NCBI GenBank assembly: GCA_030747595.1
Contig: JASLKK010000009.1
Span: 1 to 64,000 of the forward strand
DNA from: Acidimicrobiales bacterium
GTDB taxonomy: Bacteria > Actinomycetota > Acidimicrobiia > Acidimicrobiales > MedAcidi-G1
DNA: 64,000 bases
Reading direction: 5' to 3'
Translations under genes and position numbers: made by a program
The notes under the pieces: model-generated
Database searches by the model: none
What the model saw: only the letters and a program-made list of their open reading frames with translations
What the model was told of the DNA's origin: nothing
Part shown: piece after piece, positions 34,649 through 43,967 of the stretch
Layout of the letters: the number at the start of each line of letters is the position of its first letter
How positions within the stretch are numbered: position 1 is the stretch's first letter

Positions 34649-35671
34649 GTGCCTGAGAACGAGACGTCCGAACACCCGCCAACTGGTCAGTCCTCCACTT
34701 CCTACCTCGGCGTGGCCAACAGCGAGTATGAACCGCCGGTTCCCATCGAGGTCCCAGCCGTCTTCGCCTGGCCGCCACGACCGGTGGCCGCCCTAGCCTG
34801 GTTGGCCCGCCTGATCCTCTACCCGTGGGTGGTCCTGTACCTCGTCCTGTCGGTGGTGATCTGGCGCTGGCTACTACCCAGCGAGGCCACAATGGCCAGC
34901 CTCCAGCCGGGGTGGATCGCCGGAATCTGGTTCCGAAACCTTGTACTGGTCGGGGTCATCGTCGGCGGTCTCCACTGGTGGCTGTACGTCCGGCGCGCCC
35001 AGGGTGACGACTTCAAGTTCAACTCACGGTGGCCGACCACGGGAGCAAAGTTCACCTTCGGCAGCCAGACCAGCGACAATGCCTTCTGGACCATGACCAG
35101 CGGGGTGGCCTTCCTTTCGGCCTACGAGGTGTCGACCCACTGGGCTTACGCCAGCGGTTTGGTCGGCCGTCCAGCCTGGGCATCCAACCCGGTCGTGGTG
35201 CTTCTTATGGCCACCTTGGGTGTGGTGTTCGTGTCCACGACCCACTTCTGGATCAATCATCGGCTCATCCACTGCGTGCCCCTGTACCGGCGGGTCCACG
35301 CGCTCCACCACCGCAACCCGAACCCCACGCCGTGGACGGGCATCTCCATGCATCCCTTCGAGCACCTCGTCTACTTCTCTGGGTTCCTGGTGTTCTGGGT
35401 GCTCCCCGTCCACCCACTGGTCATCCTGATGTTCGTCATGTACGACGGCCCGGGCCCCGCTCCGAGTCATTCCGGCTTTGCTCGGGTGCGCATCGCCCGT
35501 TGGGAGGTTCCAACGGGCGACCTCTTCCACCAACTCCACCACCGGTACTTCGAGGTCAACTACGGCAACACCCAGATGCCGATCGACAAGTGGACCGGCA
35601 CCTGGCACGACGGGACCAGGGCCACCCACGAGCGGCTCAAGGGGCGAAGGCGCGCCGACCAGGAGACGTGA
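34649..35671 (+). CDS. Fatty acid hydroxylase / sterol desaturase family membrane protein
   Basis: 340 residues from GTG 34649, just after glpK. Four to five membrane segments (for example VVLYLVLSVVIWRWLL and NLVLVGVIVGGLHWWLYV) surround the di-iron histidine clusters HFWINHRLIH, HALHHRN, HPFEH and HQLHHRYFEVNYG. Members insert oxygen into lipids or sterols. The C-terminus ends in a basic tail on the cytoplasmic side. The last membrane pair lies just before the HQLHH motif. Confidence 0.86.
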   Translation: MPENETSEHPPTGQSSTSYLGVANSEYEPPVPIEVPAVFAWPPRPVAALAWLARLILYPWVVLYLVLSVVIWRWLLPSEATMASLQPGWIAGIWFRNLVLVGVIVGGLHWWLYVRRAQGDDFKFNSRWPTTGAKFTFGSQTSDNAFWTMTSGVAFLSAYEVSTHWAYASGLVGRPAWASNPVVVLLMATLGVVFVSTTHFWINHRLIHCVPLYRRVHALHHRNPNPTPWTGISMHPFEHLVYFSGFLVFWVLPVHPLVILMFVMYDGPGPAPSHSGFARVRIARWEVPTGDLFHQLHHRYFEVNYGNTQMPIDKWTGTWHDGTRATHERLKGRRRADQET

Positions 35672-35695
35672 CCCGGTGACGGTTCCCCGTTAGAA

Positions 35696-37999
35696 ATGGG
35701 CCACGCTCCACAAATGAATGTGCCAAATCCCTCCCAGGCAGAACAAGTCATCGCCAGAAGCACCAGCGAGTCGACGCCGTGGTGGCCTGAGCCGGTCCTC
35801 CCTACGGCGGACACGCCCAACGTGGTGGTGGTGCTCCTCGACGACACAGGATTCGCCCACCTCAGTTGCTACGGGGGCCTAGTCGATACCCCCAACTACG
35901 ACCGACTGGCCGATCGGGGCCTGCGGTATACGAACTTCCACACCACGGCGCTGTGCTCACCCACCAGGGCCTGCCTACTGACCGGCCGAAACCATCACTC
36001 GGTGGGGATGCGTGGCCTGTCCAACTTCGACACCGGGTTCCCGAACATGAGGGGCCGCATCGCTCGATCGGCTGGAACAATGGCCGAGATGCTCCGCGAG
36101 GACGGCTTCGCTACGTGGGCCGTCGGCAAGTGGCATCTCACCCCGATGCGTGAGGCCTCAGCGGTCGGACCGTTTGGCGACTGGCCGCTCCAGCGAGGCT
36201 TCGACCGCTACTACGGCTTCATGCAGGGCGAGACCGACCAGTTCCACCCCGAGCTCTACGAGGACAACCGTCTCGTTGACCAGCCCCGCACGCCTGAGGA
36301 GGGATACCACGTCACCGAAGATCTGGTGGACCACGCTGTCGACCTGATACGGACCCAGCACTCGATGGTGCCCGAGCGCCCCTTTTTCCTCTATCTGGCC
36401 TTTGGGGCCACCCACGCCCCTCATCAGGCGCCCAACGACTACCTCGAAAAGTGGCGGGGCCGATTCGACAATGGCTGGGACGTGGCCCGCCAACAGGTCT
36501 ACGAACGCCAACTCGCCATGGGCGTCATCCCGCCCGGAACTGACCTGGCCCCCCGCAACCCGGGCGTCGAGGCGTGGGACGACCTATCGGACGACGAGAA
36601 GGCCGTGGCCTGTCGGCTCCAGGAGGCGTTCGCCGCCATGCTGGACCACACCGACGCCCAGTTGGGACGCCTGCTCGACGAGATGGATGCCCTTGGCATC
36701 AGCGACGACACCGTGGTGGTGGCCCTCAGCGACAACGGGGCATCTCAGGAGGGCCGCCAGTTCGGCGTACTCGACTCCTTCCGCCACTTCAATGACTCTC
36801 CCCAACCGTTGGACGAGTCCATGGCTCGTCTCGAGGACATCGGTACCCGGACCAGCAGCACCAACTATCCCTGGGGCTGGGCCCAGGTCGGCAATACCCC
36901 CGGCAAGCGCTACAAGCAAAACACCCACTCGGGTGGCATCCGTGACCCGCTCATCATCTCGTGGCCCACAGGCATCGACCCATTGACCAACGGGCAGATT
37001 CGCACCCAGTTTCACCACGTCATCGACCTGGCGCCCACCCTGCTGGACCTGGTCGGCGTGACGGCCCCCGATGAGATCGCCGGCGTGGCCCAGCAGCCCA
37101 TCGAAGGGACCAGCCTCGCCTACACATTCGAACCGACCGCCGATGATGCGCTGGTGGTGCCGACCCGCAAGGAGCGGCAGTACTTCGAGATGTTCGGCCA
37201 CCGAGCCATCTGGGTCGACGGCTGGAAAGCAGTGGCGTTCCATCCACCGGACACGTCGCTCGACGACGACGTGTGGGAGCTGTACCACCTCGACGAGGAT
37301 TTCTCAGAGTGCAACGATCTGGCCGCCGAACAGCCTGAACGCCTTTCTGCCATGGTTGACATCTTCTGGGAGGAGGCCGACCGGTACCAGGTGCTACCTA
37401 TTCCGGACCAGTCCTCCGCTCAGTTCTTCAGCGGGCATGTCACGGCCGGCACGCCTCGGGCCCGCGATACCTTCGTCTACCTGCCGCCCACCCAGCGGGT
37501 CCCCATGGATTCGGCCCCGGCCCTCGGGTCCCGGAACTGGACGATGCGCTTCGAGGTGGACCGGCCGATGGGCGATGAGGCTGGCGCGTTATTGGGCTTC
37601 GGTACCGTCAACAACGGGTTAGTCGTCCATGTCGACGACGACGGACACTTCATCTATGACCACAACGCCTACAGCACCCACACCGTGGTGCGCTCGCCTG
37701 AGCCGCTTCCAGCCGGGGCCGTCGTTTTGGAAGTCCACCAGGAACGAGTTAGACGCGGGCCGGCACGGGCCCGTCTGCTGATCAACGGAGAGCAGGTGGC
37801 CGAGGCGATCATCCCGCTGGTGCCCGTCATGATCTCGTCCATAGGGATGGACATCGGACGCAATCCCACCGGGGTGGGCGGCAGCTACGAGGCACCCTTC
37901 GCCGGCCGCTTGCACCGGGTCGAGGTGGCCACCACGCGGGCGTTCCGACACGACGAGGAGGCAGCCATGGAACTAGCCGCCGCAGCGGGGATGCAGTGA
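35696..37999 (+). CDS. Large arylsulfatase (type I, formylglycine)
   Basis: 767 residues. NVVVVLLDDTGFAHLSCYGG supplies metal ligands, C87-S-P-T-R91 (TALCSPTRACLLTGRN) is the formylglycine site, and VVVALSDNGASQEG the second metal site. The extra C-terminal 200 residues (after about 560) form the beta-rich domain common in actinobacterial arylsulfatases. No export signal is visible. It follows the sterol desaturase-like gene by 24 bp; a sulfated lipid or sterol is a possible substrate, which is inference from proximity only. Confidence 0.9.
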   Translation: MGHAPQMNVPNPSQAEQVIARSTSESTPWWPEPVLPTADTPNVVVVLLDDTGFAHLSCYGGLVDTPNYDRLADRGLRYTNFHTTALCSPTRACLLTGRNHHSVGMRGLSNFDTGFPNMRGRIARSAGTMAEMLREDGFATWAVGKWHLTPMREASAVGPFGDWPLQRGFDRYYGFMQGETDQFHPELYEDNRLVDQPRTPEEGYHVTEDLVDHAVDLIRTQHSMVPERPFFLYLAFGATHAPHQAPNDYLEKWRGRFDNGWDVARQQVYERQLAMGVIPPGTDLAPRNPGVEAWDDLSDDEKAVACRLQEAFAAMLDHTDAQLGRLLDEMDALGISDDTVVVALSDNGASQEGRQFGVLDSFRHFNDSPQPLDESMARLEDIGTRTSSTNYPWGWAQVGNTPGKRYKQNTHSGGIRDPLIISWPTGIDPLTNGQIRTQFHHVIDLAPTLLDLVGVTAPDEIAGVAQQPIEGTSLAYTFEPTADDALVVPTRKERQYFEMFGHRAIWVDGWKAVAFHPPDTSLDDDVWELYHLDEDFSECNDLAAEQPERLSAMVDIFWEEADRYQVLPIPDQSSAQFFSGHVTAGTPRARDTFVYLPPTQRVPMDSAPALGSRNWTMRFEVDRPMGDEAGALLGFGTVNNGLVVHVDDDGHFIYDHNAYSTHTVVRSPEPLPAGAVVLEVHQERVRRGPARARLLINGEQVAEAIIPLVPVMISSIGMDIGRNPTGVGGSYEAPFAGRLHRVEVATTRAFRHDEEAAMELAAAAGMQ

Positions 38000-38006
38000 C
38001 CTGCTG

Positions 38007-39362
38007 ATGGCCAGCGACGGAGACCTCACCAACCAGACCGTCGAGTTGCTGCAGGCCCTTATACGCAACCAGTGCGTCAACGACGGAACGGCCGAATCGG
38101 GCCACGAGGTTCGCAATGCCGATCTGCTGGCCACCTACCTGGAGGGCGCAGGCCTGGACCTGCAGCGTTACGAACCCACGCCCGGCCGTACCTCGCTAGT
38201 GGCCCGCATAGAAGGGTCCGACCCCGACGCCCCGGCGTTGTGCCTGATGGGCCACACCGACGTCGTGCCGGTGAGCCTCGACGGCTGGTCGCGCGACCCG
38301 TTCGCCGGTGAGCTGGTGGACGGCGAGGTGTGGGGGAGGGGTGCCGTCGACATGCTCAACCTCGTGGCCTCCCAGGCGGTGGTGTTCCGCACGTTGGCCG
38401 ATCGTGGATTCCGACCTCGGGGGGACCTGGTGTTCTTCGCGGTGGCCGACGAGGAATCGGGCAGCACACACGGGGCCCGTTGGATGGCCGACCACGAGTG
38501 GGACGCCATCGCAGCGGACTACGTGCTGACCGAGAACGGTGGGCTCCACACCGGGAGCGAGGATTCACCAGCCATCGGCGTGAACGTGGCCGAGAAGGGG
38601 GTGGCGTGGCGCCGCCTGACCGTACGTGGCACGCCCGGCCACGGATCGACGCCCTACCGCTCCGACAACGCCCTCCTGAAGGCCGCAGCCGTGATACAAC
38701 GCTTGGCCGACTACTCACCTGATCCCCGATTCCATGAACTCTGGCGAGCTCAGGTCCAAGCCATGGACCTCGCCGACGATGTCCGGGACCAGATGCTCGA
38801 CGAGGACCGTATTGACGACTACCTAGCCGAACTTCCGCGGACACCTTCGGTGAACGGCATGGCAGGGCATCTCCACGCCTGTACCCACACCACATTCTCG
38901 CCAAACGTGGGCCACGGGCCAGGCAAGACCAACACCATCCCGGACCGGGTGACCCTCGACATCGACATCCGGACGATGCCTGGTGACTCCACCGAAGAGG
39001 TGGCCACCCATCTCCGTGAGGCACTCGGCGACCTGTCCGACGAGGTCGAGACCGAGATCGTCATGGACGACCCCGCGTCGGCCAGCCGCATTGACACCCC
39101 CCTGTGGGATTCGCTGGAACGGGCGATCACGAAGCCGTTCCCCACTGCCCGCCTTAACCCCCAGTTCATCGTGGGCTTCACCGACTCACGGATTTACCGC
39201 GAAAAGGGATCAGTGTCCTACGGCGCCGGCCTCATGAGTCCGGCGGTGGACGCCGGCGATTTCTCCCGGCGGTTCCATGGGCACGATGAACGCATCGACA
39301 TTGAGTCGCTGCGACTCACTACCGGCATGTACTTCGACGTCTGCGAAGACTTCCTCAGATGA
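38007..39362 (+). CDS. M20-family metallopeptidase (ArgE/DapE/carboxypeptidase type)
   Basis: 451 residues. Zinc ligands appear in CLMGHTDVVPVSLDGW, WGRGAVDMLN and VADEESGSTHG (catalytic Glu then ligand Glu), with a dimerisation-domain His in VRGTPGHGSTPYRSDNALL and IGVNVAEKGVAW. The family removes acyl groups or C-terminal residues from amino acids or dipeptides. Its stop overlaps the first possible thioesterase ATG (ATGA). No ribosome site is obvious before its own ATG. Confidence 0.88.
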   Translation: MASDGDLTNQTVELLQALIRNQCVNDGTAESGHEVRNADLLATYLEGAGLDLQRYEPTPGRTSLVARIEGSDPDAPALCLMGHTDVVPVSLDGWSRDPFAGELVDGEVWGRGAVDMLNLVASQAVVFRTLADRGFRPRGDLVFFAVADEESGSTHGARWMADHEWDAIAADYVLTENGGLHTGSEDSPAIGVNVAEKGVAWRRLTVRGTPGHGSTPYRSDNALLKAAAVIQRLADYSPDPRFHELWRAQVQAMDLADDVRDQMLDEDRIDDYLAELPRTPSVNGMAGHLHACTHTTFSPNVGHGPGKTNTIPDRVTLDIDIRTMPGDSTEEVATHLREALGDLSDEVETEIVMDDPASASRIDTPLWDSLERAITKPFPTARLNPQFIVGFTDSRIYREKGSVSYGAGLMSPAVDAGDFSRRFHGHDERIDIESLRLTTGMYFDVCEDFLR

Positions 39363-39382
39363 GCGGGGAGCGGAAAGAACAC

Positions 39383-40222
39383 ATGGAGGACACTTGGGAC
39401 GGTGACTTCGACCGGGAGACGGCCGTCGAGCCGACCGGCGACGACCGGTTCGAGGTGCAGGTCAGCAGTAGTTGGAACATTGGTGACAATCCGAACGGCG
39501 GATACCTGACGGCCATTGCCTTGCAAGCCATCCGGCAACTCGGCGACCCTCTCGCAGGTCATGTAGATCCGCTTTCTGTCACCACCCACTATCTGCGACC
39601 CGGCTCTGGGGGAATTATCGGCGAGGTGAAGACTGGGCTGATCCGAGCTGGGCGGACAGTGACCACCGGTCGAGCCACCCTCATTCAGGACGGCAAACCT
39701 CGCATCGAAGTCATGGCATCCATGGGTGACCTTTCGGGCGGATCGGGACACGACCACGAGATGGCCATAGCGCCCCCCACCGATATGCCGCCACCCGACC
39801 AGTGTGTGGAACGCGATGGCCTAGAACAGGGCGTAAAGCTTTTCATCGCCCGACGGATAGACCTGCGGATCCACCCCGACACGGCAGCCGCCGGAGCGTC
39901 GGACAACGCTGAGACGCTCGGATGGATTCGGTTCGCCGACGGTCGTGAACCCGACACGCTCGGCCTCACCCTGTTCGCTGATGCCTTCGCCCCGTCGATC
40001 TTCACCAGACTCGGCCGAGTGGGATGGGTGCCCACCATCGAACTGACGGCGCACGTTCGCCGTCGCCCAGCGCCCGGCTGGGTTCAGGGCCGGTTCGTCA
40101 CGGAGGACCTACATGACGGCCGGATGATTGAAGACGGCTGGCTCTGGGACTCCACCGGCGCCCTGGTGGCCCGGTCCCGACAGTTGGCCATGTTGCTCCC
40201 CGACGCCGACACCGGTTCCTGA
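39383..40222 (+). CDS. Acyl-CoA thioesterase, TesB-like double hot-dog
   Basis: 279 residues from ATG 39383 (GGAAAG upstream); ATG 39359 overlapping the M20 stop is an alternative. The first hot-dog has WNIGDNPNGGYLTAIALQAI, VDPLSVTTHYLRPGSGG and AGRTVTTGRATLIQDGKPR; the second has GWVPTIELTAHVRRRPAPGW and DSTGALVARSRQLAMLLP. The pattern is that of TesB-like thioesterase family proteins in actinobacteria. Its last three residues, TGS, and stop are one arm of a perfect hairpin shared with the convergent gene. Confidence 0.8.
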   Translation: MEDTWDGDFDRETAVEPTGDDRFEVQVSSSWNIGDNPNGGYLTAIALQAIRQLGDPLAGHVDPLSVTTHYLRPGSGGIIGEVKTGLIRAGRTVTTGRATLIQDGKPRIEVMASMGDLSGGSGHDHEMAIAPPTDMPPPDQCVERDGLEQGVKLFIARRIDLRIHPDTAAAGASDNAETLGWIRFADGREPDTLGLTLFADAFAPSIFTRLGRVGWVPTIELTAHVRRRPAPGWVQGRFVTEDLHDGRMIEDGWLWDSTGALVARSRQLAMLLPDADTGS

Positions 40223-40255
40223 ACCTCGGACCTGTTGGTTCCGTCAGGAACCGGT
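40211..40255. terminator. Bidirectional hairpin whose arms encode both C-termini
   Basis: ACCGGTTCCTGA (40211-40222) is the exact reverse complement of TCAGGAACCGGT (40244-40255), a 12-bp stem with a 21-nt loop. Each arm encodes Thr-Gly-Ser-stop for the gene on its own strand: the thioesterase on plus and the enoyl-CoA hydratase on minus. Confidence 0.8.
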
Positions 40256-41011
40256 CCACTCCGGAGAACGCTTATCGGCAAACGCTTTGGGCCCCTCCTT
40301 GGCGTCGTCCGAACCCCAAACCACCCTCATATGGGGCTGCTGGATAGCCCGCAGCTCGTCTTCGGTCGCCCCCTGAGTGGCACGAACGATGGCCTTGGAG
40401 GCCGCCACGGCCAGGGGAGCGTTACGTGCGATGCGTTCGGCCAACTCGATGGCCGCGTCGAGTGCCCCGCCCTTAGGAGTGACCATTGAGACGAGTCCGG
40501 CATCGGCCGCTTCCTCGGCAGTGATCGGGTCACCGGTGAGGGCCATCTCCATGGCCCGGCCGTAACCCACTCGACCAGGCAGGCGGAATAGACCGGCTCC
40601 GGCGGCGAACAGGCCGACCTTCACCTCTGGGATGCCCAGCCTGGCACCCTCGGCGGCCACCAGAAGGTCGCATGACAACGCCAACTCAAGGCCACCGGCC
40701 ATGGCGAAACCCTCGATGGCGGCGATGAGGGGCTTAGCCGCTCCATTGCTGACGAACTCGAGCATCGGGCCAATGTCCTCGCCGCGGGAGAATGCCTTGA
40801 GGTCCATGCCCGAACAGAACCCCTTCCCGGCACCGGTGAGGACCCCGGCTGTGAACCCGGGGTCGGCGTTCAACTCTTGTACGGCGCTCAATAGGCCGTG
40901 GGACAGGTCTCCGTTGATGGCGTTCATGGCTTCGGGGCGGTTGAGGGTGATGATCATCACCCGCTCCCGTCGTTCGACCAGAACTGCCGGCTGGACCGCT
41001 TCATCGCTCAT
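40244..41011 (-). CDS. Enoyl-CoA hydratase/isomerase (crotonase)
   Basis: 255 residues. Crotonase fold with NRPEAMNAINGDL, the oxyanion segments AGKGFCSGMDLKAF and EGFAMAGGLELALSCDLLVA, and IPEVKVGLFAAGAGLFRLP, where the usual second Glu position has AGAGL. The mixed oxyanion set leaves hydratase, isomerase or hydrolase open. It lies 15 bp downstream of the SDR gene and likely acts with it on a CoA thioester in beta-oxidation. Confidence 0.87.
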   Translation of the reverse strand: MSDEAVQPAVLVERRERVMIITLNRPEAMNAINGDLSHGLLSAVQELNADPGFTAGVLTGAGKGFCSGMDLKAFSRGEDIGPMLEFVSNGAAKPLIAAIEGFAMAGGLELALSCDLLVAAEGARLGIPEVKVGLFAAGAGLFRLPGRVGYGRAMEMALTGDPITAEEAADAGLVSMVTPKGGALDAAIELAERIARNAPLAVAASKAIVRATQGATEDELRAIQQPHMRVVWGSDDAKEGPKAFADKRSPEWTGS

Positions 41012-41026
41012 CGTGGTGATCCGTTC

Positions 41027-41803
41027 CTACTTGGGGGGCATCCTGATGCCGCCGTCTACCCGGATGACCTCAGCATTCATGTACGGGTTGGTGATGAGCT
41101 CGAGGACCATGAAGGCCAACTCCTCGCCTGATCCCAGACGCTTAGGGAATAGCACCGACTCGCCGAGGTGCGCTTTGAAGGCCTCACTTTGTTCACCCTC
41201 GCCGTAGATCGGGGTGTCGATGAGACCCGGGGCAATGGTGTTGACCCGCACCCCAACAGCAGCCAGGTCCCGGGCGATCGGAAGAGTCATGCCGACGATG
41301 CCGCCCTTGGAAGCCGAGTAGGCAGCCTGACCGATCTGCCCATCGAAAGCGGCCACCGATGCCATATTGACAATGGCCCCCCGTTGACCATCGGCTAGAG
41401 GATCAGTCTTGGCCATTGCACCGGCGGCCCTGCTGAGCACGTTGAACGAGCCAATCAGGTTCACCCGGACCACGAACTCGAAGTGCTTTAGTTCCATGGG
41501 TTCGTTGTCGCGGTTGATGGTGCGGCCCGGATGGCCAAGACCCGCCGAGTTGACCAGTGCCCGCAACGGGCCCATCTCGGCAGCGGCGGACACCGCGGTG
41601 TCGACATCCTCGACGCTCGTCACGTCGCACTTAACGAAGAGGCCGCCCACCTCGGAGGCAACAACCTGGCCAAGCTCCTCGTTGAGGTCAGCAATGACGA
41701 CTCTGCTGCCAGCGTCGGCCAGTTGACGGGCACTGGCTTCGCCGATCCCGGACGCCCCGCCGGTTACCAACGACGAACTACCGGTCAGATCAATTCTGGA
41801 CAT
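41027..41803 (-). CDS. Short-chain dehydrogenase, 3-hydroxyacyl-CoA dehydrogenase type
   Basis: 258 residues from ATG 41803 with AGGAG seven bases upstream. Cofactor site TGGASGIGEA, VIADLN (Asp favours NAD), LVNSAGLG in place of NNAG, catalytic Ser in NMASVAAFDG and YSASKGG. The ending VIRVDGGIRMPPK resembles type II 3-hydroxyacyl-CoA dehydrogenases (HSD17B10-like). Operon with the hydratase downstream and alcohol dehydrogenase upstream. Confidence 0.88.
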   Translation of the reverse strand: MSRIDLTGSSSLVTGGASGIGEASARQLADAGSRVVIADLNEELGQVVASEVGGLFVKCDVTSVEDVDTAVSAAAEMGPLRALVNSAGLGHPGRTINRDNEPMELKHFEFVVRVNLIGSFNVLSRAAGAMAKTDPLADGQRGAIVNMASVAAFDGQIGQAAYSASKGGIVGMTLPIARDLAAVGVRVNTIAPGLIDTPIYGEGEQSEAFKAHLGESVLFPKRLGSGEELAFMVLELITNPYMNAEVIRVDGGIRMPPK

Positions 41804-41879
41804 GGAGAACTCCTGCTTCTGGGAAGGATTGGGAAAGACGGGGACGGAACGTGACGAGGATGAAGGCCGGGGCCCCGAC

Positions 41880-42962
41880 TCAGCCGTTGGGTAACAGCAC
41901 GGTACGGGCCTCGGCGCCGGCCTTGAGTCCATCGAACGCGCCTTGTAGGCCATCGAGGCCAGCCGTGTGGGACACCAGCTCGTCGAGTTTGAAGCGCCCC
42001 TTGAGGTACAGGTCGGCAATCAGGCGGAAGTCCCGACGAGGTTTGCCCCCGCCGGCCCGGATCCCCATGAGGTTCTTGTTCTGGTGGAGGGCCTGGAACG
42101 GATAGGTCACGGTGGCGGTCAGATCGGGTACGCCCACAGCGCAGACATTCCCGCCGGCCTTGGCCATCGAGATGCAGTCCGCCAGCAAGTTGGTGTTACC
42201 CACCACCTCAAAGGCGTGGTCGACGCCGCCACCGCTGAGCTGCTGAACGGCGGCCACCGAGTCGAAGTCGTCCCCGTCCACGAGAACAAAGTCGGTGGCC
42301 CCGAAATCCAGTGCCATGCGTTCCTTGGAAGCCACGCGGTCCATAGCGATGATCTGGGAGGCACCGCTGAGGTGCGCGGCCTGGATCACGTTTAGGCCAA
42401 CTCCGCCAGCGCCAATGATCACACAGGTATCGCCGATACCGACCTTGGCCCGGTTGAACACGGCACCCGCACCTGTCATGACGCCGCATCCGATGAGGGC
42501 CGCAGACGCCATCGGTACCTCGGTCGGAATGGGCACGGCCTGGTTCTCGTGAACGATCGTCTCCTGGGCGAAGGCGCCCAGGTTGGCGAACCCCCAGAGG
42601 GCCTGATCGCCCTCGGTGTGGGTGTGGCGCAGGCCACCGAACCCACAGTTCCCAGGGTCGCCGCCCTCACACGTCGGGCAGTGGCCGCAGTTCCCGAAGG
42701 TGGAGAGAACGACGTGATCGCCGACGGCGCAATAGGTGACAGCCGAGCCGATCTCGGCCACGACGCCGGCGGCTTCGTGGCCGGGTACCAGCGGGGTGGG
42801 CATGTAGTACTTGCCATGGACGCAGCTCAGGTCACTGCCGCACACGCCGGCCGCCATGATCTCGACACGTACCTGTCGGGATCCGAGAGCTGCTGCGTGC
42901 TCGAGGTCGTTGGAGAGACGGACGTGCTCTTCTCCGTCGCCCTCCTGGATTAGTCCCTGCAT
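41880..42962 (-). CDS. Zinc-dependent alcohol dehydrogenase (MDR, class III-like)
   Basis: 360 residues. Catalytic zinc site VCGSDLSCVHGKYY and PGHEAAGVVAEIG; structural zinc loop CGHCPTCEGGDPGNC with four Cys; NAD site VIIGAGGVGLNVIQAA, then DRVASKERMALDFGATD. The layout resembles the Rxyl/NDMA-dependent and class III dehydrogenases of actinobacteria, which may use a bound cofactor; sequence alone does not decide. Same strand as SDR and hydratase, so an alcohol to acyl-CoA path is plausible. Confidence 0.88.
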   Translation of the reverse strand: MQGLIQEGDGEEHVRLSNDLEHAAALGSRQVRVEIMAAGVCGSDLSCVHGKYYMPTPLVPGHEAAGVVAEIGSAVTYCAVGDHVVLSTFGNCGHCPTCEGGDPGNCGFGGLRHTHTEGDQALWGFANLGAFAQETIVHENQAVPIPTEVPMASAALIGCGVMTGAGAVFNRAKVGIGDTCVIIGAGGVGLNVIQAAHLSGASQIIAMDRVASKERMALDFGATDFVLVDGDDFDSVAAVQQLSGGGVDHAFEVVGNTNLLADCISMAKAGGNVCAVGVPDLTATVTYPFQALHQNKNLMGIRAGGGKPRRDFRLIADLYLKGRFKLDELVSHTAGLDGLQGAFDGLKAGAEARTVLLPNG

Positions 42963-43139
42963 GATCTGTGCTCCGTTCGGACCCGTGATCGGTCGTCGAC
43001 ATCATCCCGCCCAGTCGACCCGAGGGCCAACGCGTGGTCTGTTGGGCAGTAAGAGGAGATGGGCAAGATGGTGAACGAATCGCCACAATCGTGAGGCGAC
43101 GTCGGCCTGCTGTGATCCAGATCTCTGGTCAACACCAGT

Positions 43140-43916
43140 TCAGGTGTCGAGTGATCCCCAGAACTCCACGAGTAGGTCAGCGGCGACGGCGGGTTGTTCA
43201 GACATCCACCAGTGGCCTGCACCGTCCAGGGGGGCATGTCGTGCCCCAAGCTGGTCGGCCATCTGGGCGGCCCGACCCGCTGGCCCCACGTAGGGGTCCT
43301 CGGATGGATCGAGAGCCAGCCCTGGAGGTAGGTCAATGGCGGCCAGTTCCCGGCCCAGATTGCCGACGACGGGCTGAGCGCCCGAGCGGTACAGGGGCAG
43401 AATGCAGTCGGCCATGGTGTCAAGTGCGTCGGCGACGTCAGTCGCCGCGTGTTCGTTCATGCCGCTGGTCATCATCATGGTGATTCGCTCGTCCCGGGAG
43501 GCGGCACGCATCCCCTGGATCACCTCCTCGCCGACCTCGGGGGTCTGCCATAGCTGTGCCATGTCGTGCCAGACGTAGTCGGGATGGATGAGGCCCAGAC
43601 AGTCGCACGCCCAGGACCGGACGAGGTCGGAGCGCTCCGCCAAGAGGCCGAACACGTGCCCAGCGCCCCAGTCGTGGCCCACGATGTCGACCGGCCCTTC
43701 GGCTGCCAGAACCTCAACTTCGGTGATTAGCCAGTCGCGGTACTCCTCGCGGGTGGCCCCCCAACCGTCGGAAAGCGGCGCGCCGAATCCCGGTGGCGAA
43801 AGCAGGACAAGGTCGCGCGCGTTTCCTCCGACCGGTGGGCGGTCGGCCAGTTCGCCGACCAGGTCGGACCAGATGGCATCGGTCTCGGGATTGCCGTGCA
43901 CGAAGACGGTGGTCAT
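43140..43916 (-). CDS. Alpha/beta hydrolase with Asp nucleophile
   Basis: 258 residues. Starts directly with the oxyanion strand TTVFVHGNPETDAIWSDL. The nucleophile is D82 in IVGHDWGAGHVFGLLAE, and the base His lies in LDGAGHWWMSEQPAV. An Asp nucleophile with Trp following is typical of epoxide hydrolases and haloalkane dehalogenases. The acid falls near LDPSEDPYVGPAG. It lies 52 bp downstream of a sulfatase and upstream of the ADH on the same strand, with a 177-bp gap to the latter that shows nothing recognisable. Confidence 0.78.
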   Translation of the reverse strand: MTTVFVHGNPETDAIWSDLVGELADRPPVGGNARDLVLLSPPGFGAPLSDGWGATREEYRDWLITEVEVLAAEGPVDIVGHDWGAGHVFGLLAERSDLVRSWACDCLGLIHPDYVWHDMAQLWQTPEVGEEVIQGMRAASRDERITMMMTSGMNEHAATDVADALDTMADCILPLYRSGAQPVVGNLGRELAAIDLPPGLALDPSEDPYVGPAGRAAQMADQLGARHAPLDGAGHWWMSEQPAVAADLLVEFWGSLDT

Positions 43917-43967
43917 GGGGATGGGTTCACTTCCGTTTATGGGGCTTGGGTCTGTCGCGGGAATAGT

